Source: Diploscapter coronatus (taxonomy: Eukaryota > Nematoda > Chromadorea > Rhabditida > Rhabditidae). Taken from it: DNA of 64,000 nt. The notes beneath the pieces were generated by a model that made no database searches, was not told the origin of the DNA, and saw only the letters and a program-made list of their open reading frames with translations. Where the stretch lies: assembly GCA_964036155.1 (NCBI GenBank), contig OZ038423.1:27543249-27607248 (forward strand). The letters are read 5' to 3'. This document shows positions 1-10,641 of this stretch, piece after piece. Position 1 is the first letter of the stretch, and every line of letters starts with the position of its first letter. Made by a program: the position numbers and the translations under genes.

Positions 1-551
1 TCCTAAAAAATTCCATCTCTTGATTGGTCACTTTCAAGTTCTACTGATTTCAGGAGCTCTTCTGCCTTGACGTCGTGGCCAATACCCAGTGTAAGTATGA
101 CTGAGCGTTGTTTCAGCTGAATAAAAATATTTTTTTCATCATGATTTACAAAAATTACGTCCAGAGGCAAGATATGATGCTTAGTTTCATCTAGATTTCG
201 ATAGTCTTGAATGTCTAGAACTCCGTCGATAATTTGATCACAGTCTTGGGCCGAATGCGAGAGGTTTTCCCAGAGCTAAAGAATAAAGGTCGAAATTTTG
301 AATGTTGAAGGTATTACAAATGCCGGATTCCCCCTCAATACTTGAGTTCGTTTCAAGAAGCAGTCGCGCCAAGCGTCAAAAACTTCATCTCGGTTTAGTT
401 TTTTCGTAGACCTCACAAATTGTCTTCTTTCGAACCTTATCTCATCCTTGGAATTTGAAATGAATGAAAAATCATCTATGAATTGAAAAATGATGATAAA
501 AGTTAGGAATATTGCTATAGCAATGGCAACATCTTTCCTTTTGTAGCACAT
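1..551 (-). CDS. FkbM-domain methyltransferase-like membrane protein, paralogue 1 (3' part outside window)
   Basis: Partial gene; the first 141 codons are visible. Exons: 551-318, 275-159, 116-45, then 2-1 after a 42-bp intron (44-3); each junction stays in frame. An N-terminal hydrophobic stretch (about residues 9-25) is a likely type II signal anchor, so the rest should lie in the secretory lumen. Exon 2 carries the family signature YRNLDETKHHILPL and exon 3 LGIGHDVKAEELL. Both align with the two complete paralogues at 1200-2648 and 4913-6617, which also keep the FkbM motif WIDAEGAEY. The ATG at 551 follows directly on a TTTAG acceptor. FkbM-fold proteins (Methyltransf_21) are SAM-dependent O-methyltransferases; the substrate of this nematode family is not known to me. 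The sequence does not show whether the missing part is intact. Confidence 0.85.
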
Positions 552-1199
552 CTAAACTTAGCGACAAACGTTAACATAAGGCTGAAAAATGGTCATACCT
601 CTTCTGATAAGCTTATAGAATGGATTAATTCTCTAGAGAGTGTTCATAAGGAAACATTAGGACGGTGTTTTCTTTAGTTCTATTCATCATAACTTTTGAA
701 TGAAATAAAATTGAGTAAAGCCTGAGATTTCTTAGAGCTGAAAATGGTTAGAGCTTTCAACAAGCACAGAGGTAATCAATAAAGCAAGCGACTGCACTTT
801 TTCGCTTGGTTGTGGTAACACGATAAATGATAAAAACTGAGTTTGCGAAAAAGTCGTGAGTCACATTGAAAGGAGAATGAGAGATTTTGCCGCGCTTTCA
901 CAATTTCATGGGGCTTTGACAGACATTCCTTTGAAAGAATTGAAAATAATTCGATTTTTGGATTAAATATTCATAAACTTGTCGTAACATAAAAATGAAA
1001 ATATTGCTTGTCTGTTCTAAACTACATTTCCTCATATCTGTTTATGCTACACGATTTACAATGCTAGAAATACAATCTAAGCTCAATGAGTGAAAATATG
1101 TTCCCTAATAATAAATACCAAGTGAAAACCCTAATACCCGTGCAAAAAATGAACATTGGAGGCTAGACCCGTACATGTAATAGATTGTCTAATCTCGCT
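552..1199. other. Intergenic spacer between FkbM paralogues 1 and 2
   Basis: About 650 bp, AT-rich. It holds the 3' flank of the gene ending at 1200 and the 5' flank of the gene starting at 551. I see no further coding exon, RNA gene or repeat that I can support. Confidence 0.6.
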
Positions 1200-2648
1200 T
1201 TATATCGGTGGCAAGAGATATTTGGACTTGCAAGTTTCATTCGCAATGTTAAAGTAGTATATCCTTAGATGACCAGCGTTCGTGGAAGGTCTTAATTAGG
1301 TAATTATCATGGTTAATTAGTCAAGCGAATTTGATTACTTGAAGAAGACGTATCTTTCTTCGTCCATCATTTGCTGGAAGAATTTGTGGAATTGTCGCTT
1401 TCGATCATCGTTCGGTTGATGGATTTCGATGTTGAATTGACAGATGGTTATGTTGTGCTGGTCTAATGGTCCATTTCTGTAAAATAGTTTTTTTAATCCG
1501 TATGGAAACATTTGGAATAATTGTTTCAGTTTCATAAGTTTTTAAAAAAAAATTTAATTTGAAATGAGTTCTAAAATAACCTGTAGAAGTGGTGGAGCAT
1601 GGAGTATTCAGCACCTTCGGCATCAATCCAGAGACCATCAATTAGCTTAATTAGGATAATTATCAGCTTGGAATATAATGATGTATTCCTTCAGAAAGAT
1701 ACTGACTTGAAGGTTTAGTACTTTTTCGTATGAAAGTAGGAATTTTTCAAACTTTTGAGATGCTGTTCACAGAGAGATTAACATTCCAACATTATTCATC
1801 ATCCCTTTAAATCAATGGCCTTGACAATGTCTAAAACTTACATTTTCGTGAATAATCGTCTTTAAGAAATATGGCAATGAAATGGATGGAACTTTCTTGT
1901 TGAAGTACCCGTGATTTCCCAGAATGTTCATGACGAATAGACCCGACTCTCCTCCAATAGCGAAATTAAAGAAAGTCCCAAATTTCGAGTATCGGTTCTC
2001 ATTCCCGTCGAAGATAGGGTCGGCACCGTAGAATCGAGAAGAATTTGCGATAGTCTAATTTATTTTTGGATTGCTTTTTCTTGAAAATTTTACCAGTCTC
2101 AATTTTTCTTCCGCTGTAGTATCGTGGCCTATACCGATTGTCACTATGACTGATGGCTCGTTCTGTAAAAAAATTCTTTGCCCTCATAGGAACATCTGAT
2201 GTAATTTTTGAGGTGCATCATCTTAAAGCATCCACGACTTACATTTAAAGGCAGGACATGGTATTTGGTTTCGTCGAGATTTCGAAATCCTCTAACTTCC
2301 AACTGTTTAGACCACACTTCTTCGCATTTATTCGTATGTTTGAACCAGGTGGACCAAAACTGAAAGAAAATCGATGAAAATTGGATTTTTTGAAGAAAAA
2401 CAAATCCTTACCTTAGCTGGGTCCTTGCTAACTCTCTCTAATACTTGATTGACGCAGTCCTTCCATTTATTGTAGAAAGGCTGAACTTCGGAAGACATTT
2501 TAGGTTGGGACAATAGAACCAAGTCTCTAGATTGTAGCCAAGTCGAATTGGAAAATTGTGAAGAGAGATCCCGGAAATGTAGTCCGTAGTACCAAAATGT
2601 GAATAGGAAGGTAAGGATTGCGATTATCAGAATAATTCGGAATTTCAT
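1200..2648 (-). CDS. FkbM-domain methyltransferase-like membrane protein, paralogue 2
   Basis: Complete gene of seven exons, 309 residues: 2648-2412, 2359-2243, 2162-2094, 2054-1842, 1645-1581, 1476-1339, 1290-1200. The start at 2648 was chosen because TTTCAG sits directly before that ATG (an upstream in-frame ATG at 2657 would precede the acceptor). Residues 3-20 are hydrophobic (signal anchor). Family blocks in order: FRNLDETKYHVLPL, IVTIGIGHDTTAEEKL, SRFYGADPIFD, then LIDGLWIDAEGAEYSM, the FkbM core motif, followed by ITICQFNIEIHQPND. The last exon is easily missed because exon 6 reads into a stop at 1335; splicing to 1290 restores the conserved ending HLRIYYFNIANETCKSKY. By family this is a Methyltransf_21 enzyme of the secretory pathway; the acceptor molecule is unknown. 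Confidence 0.9.
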
Positions 2649-4912
2649 CTGAAACATTTAGAAAAATTGAATATAATTTCATTTTTTCTCGAATTGATCA
2701 ATAAGTGGAACACGTTTATATCTAATAAAAAGTGACAAAAGGTTGAACTAGTAAATTTTATCGCTGCAAATTTAATATAGCACTTTTACTACTAAATAAA
2801 TCTCCTTATCATTTGCTGATATTGTGGATGGCCAACTACTTTAGATGAAATAAAAGAAGCGTCTTTCTTTCTCGTCCCTCCTTTAAGCCTCGGAATGCGT
2901 GAGAGACGAGGAGTTGTTCGTTAGACGATTTCTTATTTTTTCTTTTTTTCACGTTGTTAAGGACAATTATCGATAATTAGTCCATTAATTTCTATCAATA
3001 TTGATAGAGGGAGATAATTACCACCAAGTGTTTGTTGCGGAAATCCCGTTAAATTCGATAAAAGGGCATAGAAAAACGAAGCAAAATAAAAAGAATCGCC
3101 AAATGAGCAATGTCGTCAGTGCGCGCATTCAAAAGAGGTGGAGAAAGAAAAACGCTCCTATTATTTCGTTTCAAGTTATCGACCATTTATAATATTAGTA
3201 AAAAAAAATCATATAGTTAAAAGAAAAAAGACAATAGAAACGCTACAGGATGATGTATAAATAAGTTTAGGTCTGGCTCAAAATTCAAAAGCCCTTTTTT
3301 CTGAAACTTTTGTATTTATACAGCCTTAATGAAAAAAGCATGAGGCGACGAAATTAAAGCCTTTCGGAAATTATAGACGAACGAAAATGAAAATTTTAAG
3401 CTCGAAAAAACCTGCATCGTTTCAATGCGCTCAAACATTCTAATGTATTTGCATAGTTTTGCTTCAGAATTGAATGAGATTTGAGAAAAAGTGTCATACA
3501 AAGTTCGATTTTATTGCTATTGTACAACAAATATAGTAACATCCACATATTTTACACTAAACATTGAATATATTAGGATGAAAAACCAATGAGATATGAG
3601 AATGACAAATATCGATATAAAATATATGTTCTTTTAATATGCTTAAACGAGATATACGTTTTATTATTGACATTTAAAAGTGAAGAAATTTTTTTCGAAC
3701 AGACCTCTTTTTCCATTCTTTGTCGAATGTAGCTCGTTGCTGTTGTTCGCGAAGTTTCCATGGCGTCTTAAGATGTTAATTTATAAATTATGAAAATTTT
3801 CTGGACCTATTGGTTTTCCTAGTAAAAACAACTGATCAAAGTGTGTTCAAAAAAATAATGGATCAATCAAAATACGCAATGTTCAAAGTAGGACAGTCGA
3901 TTTTTATTCGACAAGGACGCAGAAAATGAAGTGCAATAGCAGTTATTTTTTCAAAGATCAATATTTAGACGATAAATCTTCAGAATTGACTTGTACAAAT
4001 AAACACATCCTTATAAACGGCGTTAAATAGTTCAATTCATTTGAGAAAATCTCGATTTGTCTACTTGACCGGTTTAACTCCGAATCGGGTGAAAGTTCAA
4101 GATTCATACTGGATAAAATTATTGAAAAAAAGAAAAGTTTGGAAACAATGTAGGGCTCCGCAAGTGATTTTTCGAAATTGAGGGTTCCGTTTTGATAAAA
4201 CCTACACGATTGAATTAAGGTAAGGCTGGGAAGAATTCAACAACTTTTCTTTTTCCAAACCGATGCTTCTATTAAAAGTTGTGCGTTGCGTACTTTTGAA
4301 AATAGCAACCTTCAAACATGTTGTTGTCGATCATTTTTTTCTAAGATATGCAGGAGAATGCGAACTATTACAAGACCCTAGATGCTTTGAAGAGGATCCT
4401 CTTTTTCGAGTAGAAAAATTGTAAAAAAAAACGCGAAATTTGCTTGATGGGCAAACTTTAAACGGCTTCACAGCATTTTAACGGTGCAAATAGTTCGTCC
4501 GAATGCTCTCTTGAATATTCGTAAAAGAAACTTTTCTGCGATAATTAACGGGGAACAAAAAATGAGACCCATTTTTGCTTCACAAAATGAGTGGACCCTA
4601 AATATGAAACAAGAATAATTTTAGAAATCCCGAAATCTCTGTCCGTCAAAATGCAGCTATAAGCGAGGATATTCTAGCAAGTTCCAATGAGACTCAAATT
4701 AGACATGTTTGGAAAAATACGCAATATTTTGGAAAAATAACATGCTTGTGAATGGATATTTTGGAAGGCTTTATTGCTTTTAAACTCAATAAATTCAGAT
4801 TGAATAGAATTGAAACCATAACCCCGTATCAGAATGAAATAACAAACAAGAAAAGTACAGAAAAAAACGATTGAAGCAACATTTCGAACGCATCTTGAAG
4901 ATAGGCTCAATT
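2649..4912. other. Intergenic spacer between FkbM paralogues 2 and 3
   Basis: About 2.2 kb, AT-rich, with only short unsupported open frames. A TAATTA-rich stretch lies around 2963-2995. A hydrophobic frame at 4674-4961 overlaps the end of the next gene and has no usable start or splice partner. I see no gene here. Confidence 0.5.
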
Positions 4913-6617
4913 TTATTGTTCTTCTTCTCTGATCGTTTGTATGATATATTTCTCGACGCACTTTGGATGTGCAAAATTCAGAAAATATAGTCGATAATGA
5001 GCTCCTTTCACAGGTCGGAAGAAAGCGTAACGACCGTCTTCAAGGATTCTGATGACGAATTTGTGGAATGTCGCTTTCATCGTGGAGTCGGCTTTGTGGA
5101 CCTGAAGATGGTTAAAACTTCGTAGTAGGTAACGCGAGTAAAATTCTGTTAGATATCTTACAGATTTAGACTCCAGAGTAATATTCATTTACAAGGTATC
5201 GTAATTCTCATTTTCATAGAGCATATAAAAAGTTGTTTACCTCCATATTGAACTGGCAAATGGTGATTCCGGCTTGATCAAATTGGCCTCCGCTGTAGAA
5301 GTACGGCATCAGATCGTATTCAGCGCCTTCAGCATCTATCCAGAGATCATCGATGAACTTCTCTCGGATTATGCTCTTCAGGAAGTATACCAAGTCGATG
5401 TGGACCACGTTCTTGTTGTAGTATTCGGTCATGGAGCCTGAAATTAGAAAATCACTTTCGTGTATTGCACGAAATCGAATGTTTCAAATGATTTTCCGAA
5501 ACTTCGATAATTTCGCCGTCTTAGGATAATTTATAAAATCCATTAAACTTGTACAAGCTGCTCCAAACAATTGTTTCAACGAATTCTGTACTGGTTATTT
5601 TTGAGGCAATTCTGACGAGTCCCTTCCATTAGTGGTAATAGATTAAAAAATCTAATATGATAAAATCGATCTCACCATTCTTCAGTACACTAGCTGTATG
5701 CATCCCGGAGCCTGCTCCAACTGCGAACGGAAAGTAGACGCCTCCAATTTCCGTGTAGAGCTTTTCATTCGTCTCCTGCATCGGGTCGGCACCGTAGAAT
5801 TTCGAGCCTTCGGGTAATTTCTAAAGCTAAAAATTACTTGTTTTGAAGATTACCTTGAAAAGTACCTCTTTGATCGCGACTTCTGCCTTGACATCGTGAC
5901 CTATACCTAGAGTTATGATGACGCTGGGTTCATCCTGAATTGAAAACAAACTTAAAAGTCATAAGATTTAGTGAATTCTATGGATCCTCGTGATATTAAA
6001 GACTTCAACACTTATGAAACAGCACAAAAATGAAGTCGTGGACACTTTTGAACATATATATTCACGTTGAACGGTTCGAGTGTCATTAGCTTCTAAATGG
6101 CCTAGATAATTTGTATATTTACCGATTCCGGAATGATACTCCTCTTCGTCTCGTCCGAATTGCTAAAATCTCCAATTGGTAATTTCTGCATAAATGGTAG
6201 AACTTCGCAGGTTTTTACTGGTCGCCAGATGTTGCCCCAGGTCTACAATTGCGGCAATTCGAATAATCTCATAAGGCAATTGGAATACTTCGTTTGGGTC
6301 ACCGATATACTCCTTGGAGCCATTCTGCATACACTTCAACCATTCGTTCATACCTTCTCGAACTCGACCATCGGATATGCCCTGAATAGGAACAGAGATT
6401 CTAGCCTTTAGGACTTCAGATAAGTTTGAGTAAAGTTTTACTATACTTTTAATTTGAGCGTTTTTGAAAGTTAATATTTTTCAGAAATTGATTTCAAACA
6501 TACCGAACTTGGCTGAAGTAACAATGACTTAAAATGATCTGTGTAGAGCAGAAGTATGAGAATAAAAATGACGATAACCAACACGTTATATCGCATTCTT
6601 GAATTCATAGTAGTCAT
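4913..6617 (-). CDS. FkbM-domain methyltransferase-like membrane protein, paralogue 3
   Basis: Complete gene of seven exons, 308 residues: 6617-6504, 6381-6289, 6242-6123, 5934-5866, 5820-5676, 5437-5241, 5101-4913. The ATG at 6617 follows TTAATTCAG directly, as in the two paralogues; in-frame ATGs up to 6659 lie before that acceptor. A signal anchor covers about residues 9-26. The 47-bp intron 6288-6243 contains no in-frame stop and is easily read through, but removing it restores DPNE/TWGNIWRPVKTCE, matching paralogue 2. Core blocks: ITLGIGHDVKAEVAI, SKFYGADPMQ, IDDLWIDAEGAEYDL, GITICQFNMEV and a C-terminal YAFFRPVKGAHYRLYFLNF. Intron positions match paralogue 2 almost one for one, so the array arose by tandem duplication. 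Predicted Methyltransf_21 enzyme; substrate unknown. Confidence 0.9.
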
Positions 6618-7847
6618 CTGAATTAACTTGTAGCGAAATCTCGGATTCCAGTGCATCAATATTTCGAAGTTTGGTTATCGATTAGATTAGGAAAATAGCG
6701 TTTTGAGGAAAATACATAACTATCATCACAGACCATTCCGAGAGTCGGTTTTGTGCATTAATCGGATGAGCATATGAATTATGTCGACATGAAAGAGTAC
6801 AGTGCCAAAAATCAGTTCGGTATTTAATGCGAAAATTTGGAATTTCGTTTTTTTTCATAAAATGTCATTAGAGTGGTATCCTAGAAAAGAGATAACATGG
6901 TAACGGATCTAAAGGTTTGTGTCAGAAAGAATTTTTCGAAATAAGTGTTCAAAGGTTAGGTTAGAACGCACAAAAATGAAATGATGACCATCCCTAGCTT
7001 TGAACCTCTATAAAACTGTTGATGCAGTGGGAAATTTGAAATTTAAAATCGACGCTCTCTCAGTTGAGTTCTGTTGACCTCGGAAGACTGTAGAGGAATG
7101 CGTGCGGTGTGGAAGAAAGATGAATACCAGTTGATGAACACGAAAACATTTATTAATAACAAGCTGGAGTATTTATAGAGATCGGGGTGAGATATCTAAG
7201 GGTAGATATGCAATTATTGTAGAGTGAGATTATCGTATACAATTCATACTCTAACTCACTCGATTTCACGTACTATTCCCTACTAAGACAAACAGTTTTT
7301 TGTGGATTTCCAGGAACAGAGGTTTAGATTCATGCATGATCTGAACTTCAAAATACCTATCTATGGAGAAAAAATCCGTCTATTTGAGAAAGTTTCAAAA
7401 ACGTCCTTTATAGATTTTTCAGGAAAAGAATATTTGAAGTTTTCAAGAGCCCTTAATCAATCGATGACTTTTAAGGATTTTAGAGAACGAGGAAATCAAT
7501 TTGAGTCGAATTAAGAAACGAGATTCGCTAAAGCCAAAACCCAGGTATGAGATAATGAAATCGGTGATAAGAGACGCGCAAAAGCAGAGATGATAAAGAA
7601 AAAAAGCTTCGTCAAAGAAAAGACTTTCTCTCGCTCTAGATTGAATGAGAAAATCAACTGCTTGGAAAACATCTATCTGATAGTTGAACTTCGTTTATTC
7701 AGAACAAGATCAACGTCAATAATTAATTCAAAGTTAATTGAATAATTTTATTGAAAATAGGTATGCATAAGATTTCGTGCGTGAGTATCAATAAAGTTAA
7801 TATGATAACGGTTAATTGGGTAATTATCCCTGATTTTCTGAGATCAA
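6618..7847. other. Intergenic spacer, FkbM array to transthyretin-like gene
   Basis: About 1.2 kb. A 70-codon plus-strand frame at 7302-7514 has no splice support and no recognisable motif. A TAATTG/TAATTA-rich tract lies at 7811-7852 next to the stop codon of the transthyretin-like gene. Nothing else is supported. Confidence 0.5.
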
Positions 7848-8966
7848 TTAGGTATTTTTCGGAAATCTATTCAAAGGCCACCCGTTGTTTCCATTCACGT
7901 TGAAGTTTTCGATTTGCTCCCCAGAAAAGGTTGTCTCGAGGTTGATGGTACCTGAAATTTCAACCTCCGTTTTTTCTCTCTTAGAATTTTATAAAAAACG
8001 GTAGTCAATGGATTAGTTTCGAAAATTTCTAAGAAAGGCTACAAATTTCAGAAAGATAAAAATCTGCAATTTTTAAATTTTTACCCAAATCGAAGGTCTT
8101 CGTCACAAGGGATCCTGCGTTGGTGTAACTCGACGGCAGTCTGACGGTGACTCTACGGAATTCAGACTTAAATTTTCACGATAATTTTGTACGATTATAA
8201 AACGATCTTACCCTTCCATCAGCATTACAGTTATGGCTTATCGACAGGTAAGGCATCATTCCGTTCGAGTTGCCAAAGTTGTTCTGAGAGGTGCCTCTGA
8301 TAGTGAACGAGCCAATTACATCGGTCACAGCTTCGCCGTAGGTGTATGTAGTTCCTCATGAAATTTTTCGAGATTTTTATGTTTGTTAAATTATGTTTCA
8401 AGAGATTTGAAATGAAGGGATCATTCCGATTGAATTACTGAACGAAGTTTCTTGTATTGAACTGTAGAAAATAGAGATAAAAATGAGTTAGAATAGAAGT
8501 GATAGAATGTAGAAAAAAAAACTTGATGCATTTCAATGATCGTATGAGTAATTTGAAATGTTTATATGAACAATGTCAGACTTACTGTTATTGTAATCGA
8601 ACATAACGACCCGGACCTTGTCGGCGAAGCTGAGTCCGCACATCAGTCGACCCTTGGCCTCGTAGGTCATCTGATTCTGATTTCCGAAGGGCGACGAACC
8701 CAATCCAGAATTGATTCCAGAACTAAGAGGCTATTTTTGTAACCAATTCTCGTACAATCGAATTTTCTCGTTAAAGAAGGAAATTCTAGGTTTATAATTT
8801 TTTTAAACTTACCTGAATCCATTCTGGCTTCCGAAGCCACCATTGTTTTGAAAATCTGAAATTTCGAGACTTTTGGGAATTTAATATTGTAGAACTAACC
8901 TCCGATCGGCTGAATTTCCTGGGATAGAACTAGAGGCAGAATAGTCAAGGCTAGGAAAATGAACAT
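7848..8966 (-). CDS. Secreted transthyretin-like family protein
   Basis: Six exons, 191 residues: 8966-8900, 8855-8813, 8722-8586, 8354-8212, 8166-8085, 7951-7848. A clear signal peptide (MFIFLALTILPLVLS) is followed by a Gly/Asn/Ser-rich stretch of about 40 residues and then the transthyretin-like domain (DUF290): YEAKGRLMCGLSF, VRVVMFDY, YGEAVTDVIGSFTIRG, YLSISHNCNADGR and FRRVTVRLPS. The two cysteines (RLMCG, SHNCN) are those expected for the family. Nematodes encode many of these secreted beta-sandwich proteins; roles are mostly unknown, with some acting in cell-corpse recognition and neuropeptide-like signalling. The protein is longer than the usual 130-150 residues because of the low-complexity linker and an extended C-terminus. 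The exon 4 acceptor (CATGAG) is weak, but it is the only one that keeps the domain in frame. Confidence 0.9.
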
Positions 8967-9000
8967 TTTAAGGATTTTTGGGCTCAAAATGTGACTCAGC

Positions 9001-9023
9001 TTGATAAGAACTGGGCTTTTATA
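9001..9023 (-). promoter_or_regulatory. Likely core promoter of the transthyretin-like gene (TATA box, GATA site)
   Basis: On the minus strand CTATAAAAGCCC places a TATA box at 9023-9016, about 50 bp before the ATG at 8966. A GATA-type site (TTGATAAG on the plus strand, 9001-9008) lies just downstream. GATA sites of this form are typical of intestinal or epidermal genes in nematodes. Position and spacing are seen; use is inferred. Confidence 0.4.
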
Positions 9024-10641
9024 GTGACCCAGGGACTGGATATTGCTCTTTAATCTGGTGATGATAGTAAATAAATGACATGGGGGCATTTTGAGGGTGA
9101 TTTTTGCCGATAACCTAAGTAGCACTAAATAAATAACGATGAGATAGGGTCATGTGAATGGCAATGATATTGGAGAATAGAACATACCTAATTTTTGAGA
9201 TGTTTAAACGTTTCAGATATCTAATACACGCTCCGACAAGGAATAATCATGGAATGCGGTTAAACTAAAGAAAACATTTTCTTGAAGCTCGGATTAAAAT
9301 TATGCTTTTTTCAAGAACATTTCAAGAGAGATCAAAATGTATTCTCAAATTTTTGAGATGTAATTTTTTTTAAACACTCTTCTTAATTTTTTCTTTCCCA
9401 CTCTTTTCAATTTCATTAATTCTATGGCTTATCACTCTTCAGCTATTCAATTTATTTTTTATATACATATCTTCTTTTCATTTATTCCCTCCGTCTTTTC
9501 CGCTCTCCTTATTCTTCACGTTATTTCACTGCCTCTTTTGGAAAGAGCATTCGAATCAATGAGTATCTTGGGCAGAGCTAGAGAAGTCAGAATAGGGGAA
9601 AATAGTATGAAGAATCAGTGGAAAAGAAGCAGAGATAGAGCATTGGGAGCTTCTCTCTTCGTTTCTCCCTTTTTCTCACGAATTTGAACCACGTAATTTG
9701 CGGCGCGCCTCTCATCCAAATATGCCCTTATAAGGGACGATTTTTCAACAAATTTTTAGATGACATCATAAATTTCCAGTTTTTGTTAAATTTGCTAAAA
9801 ATTTTTCCTTCATTTTTAGAAAGGAAGAACGATTTCTTTCAAATTTTCTATGAAAAAATCATTTTTCCTCCATTTTTGATCTAAAAAACGCTTTTTTTAA
9901 TTGCAATCTCGCCGCATAAATTTTCCTAATCCTCTAATAAGGCTGAAAATTATACATGCAGTCTTCAGTGTTCTATTATTGACAGCCTAATTTCCCTTCT
10001 CTTTCTTTGCCGTCCTCTCGATTTCGTATTATCTCTTCTCCCTTTCTCTTTATTCTTGCAAAAAGTTTCCGTCTCTATCTTTCTTCCTCTCTCTTGTCTT
10101 TCATTTCTTGTCTGTTTCACCCAAAAATCGATACTTTCAAAACCGCAAATTCGTTGAGTAATCAGTGTTGTCGGAACCGGAAACTTTACCTAAATTTTCC
10201 ATATTCCATCCGATTTGCCCTCCATTCTTTAATATTATTTTTCGACAGCAGATTTTGTCATTCGATTTTTGCGAAACATTTTTTAAAAATCAAACTTTGA
10301 TTTTTGAAGATTATTTCTTCGTTTTATTGATTTTTCTTTTATCTTTGGGACAACAGACTCTGTCATTCGTTGTCGTTTTGTAATAGGAGCGAGATCTTCC
10401 CCTGGTATTTTGAAAATCGATTTTGATCTTGATTTTCGTCTTCTTCCTGTTTCTGAAACAACGACAGCGATAATAAAATCTGTTGTTGAGTTTTGGAATT
10501 CGTATTTTCTGCCGCTTTTCGAACTCGACATTGTAGTCGATTCGGTTTTCAACGGTTTTTTTCAGAGCCATCATCGGTTGATTTGTGTATGGTGGTCTAA
10601 TCGCCGAATCTCCTGAATCGTCAGATTTCCCGATTTTCCGA
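9024..10641. other. Upstream region of the DNMBP-like gene
   Basis: About 1.6 kb. It includes a perfect CArG box (9726-9735), one copy of the dispersed ATAGTATGA motif (9596-9617), and a long pyrimidine-rich stretch (about 10000-10360) that resembles an outron or 5' leader. A TTTTTTTCAG acceptor ends at 10565, 76 bp before the chosen start, and is a candidate spliced-leader site. A three-codon upstream frame (ATG at 10589, TAA ending at 10600) lies between them. Confidence 0.4.
9726..9735. promoter_or_regulatory. Perfect CArG box
   Basis: CCTTATAAGG fits the serum response factor/MADS consensus CC(A/T)6GG exactly and sits in a 12-bp palindrome (9725-9736), about 900 bp upstream of the DNMBP-like start and 760 bp upstream of the divergent transthyretin-like start. 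A single site can occur by chance. Confidence 0.3.

Noticed and set aside
1335..1337. Stop codon taken as the end of FkbM paralogue 2
   Set aside because: It lies in the last intron; splicing 1339 to 1290 restores a conserved C-terminus shared with paralogue 3.
4674..4961. Hydrophobic minus-strand frame overlapping the end of FkbM paralogue 3, looking like a signal-anchor exon of a fourth paralogue
   Set aside because: No ATG in the right frame near the hydrophobic stretch, no acceptor before it and no following family exons. At most a worn relic.
7302..7514. 70-codon plus-strand frame between FkbM and transthyretin-like genes
   Set aside because: Isolated, AT-rich, no motif and no splice partners.
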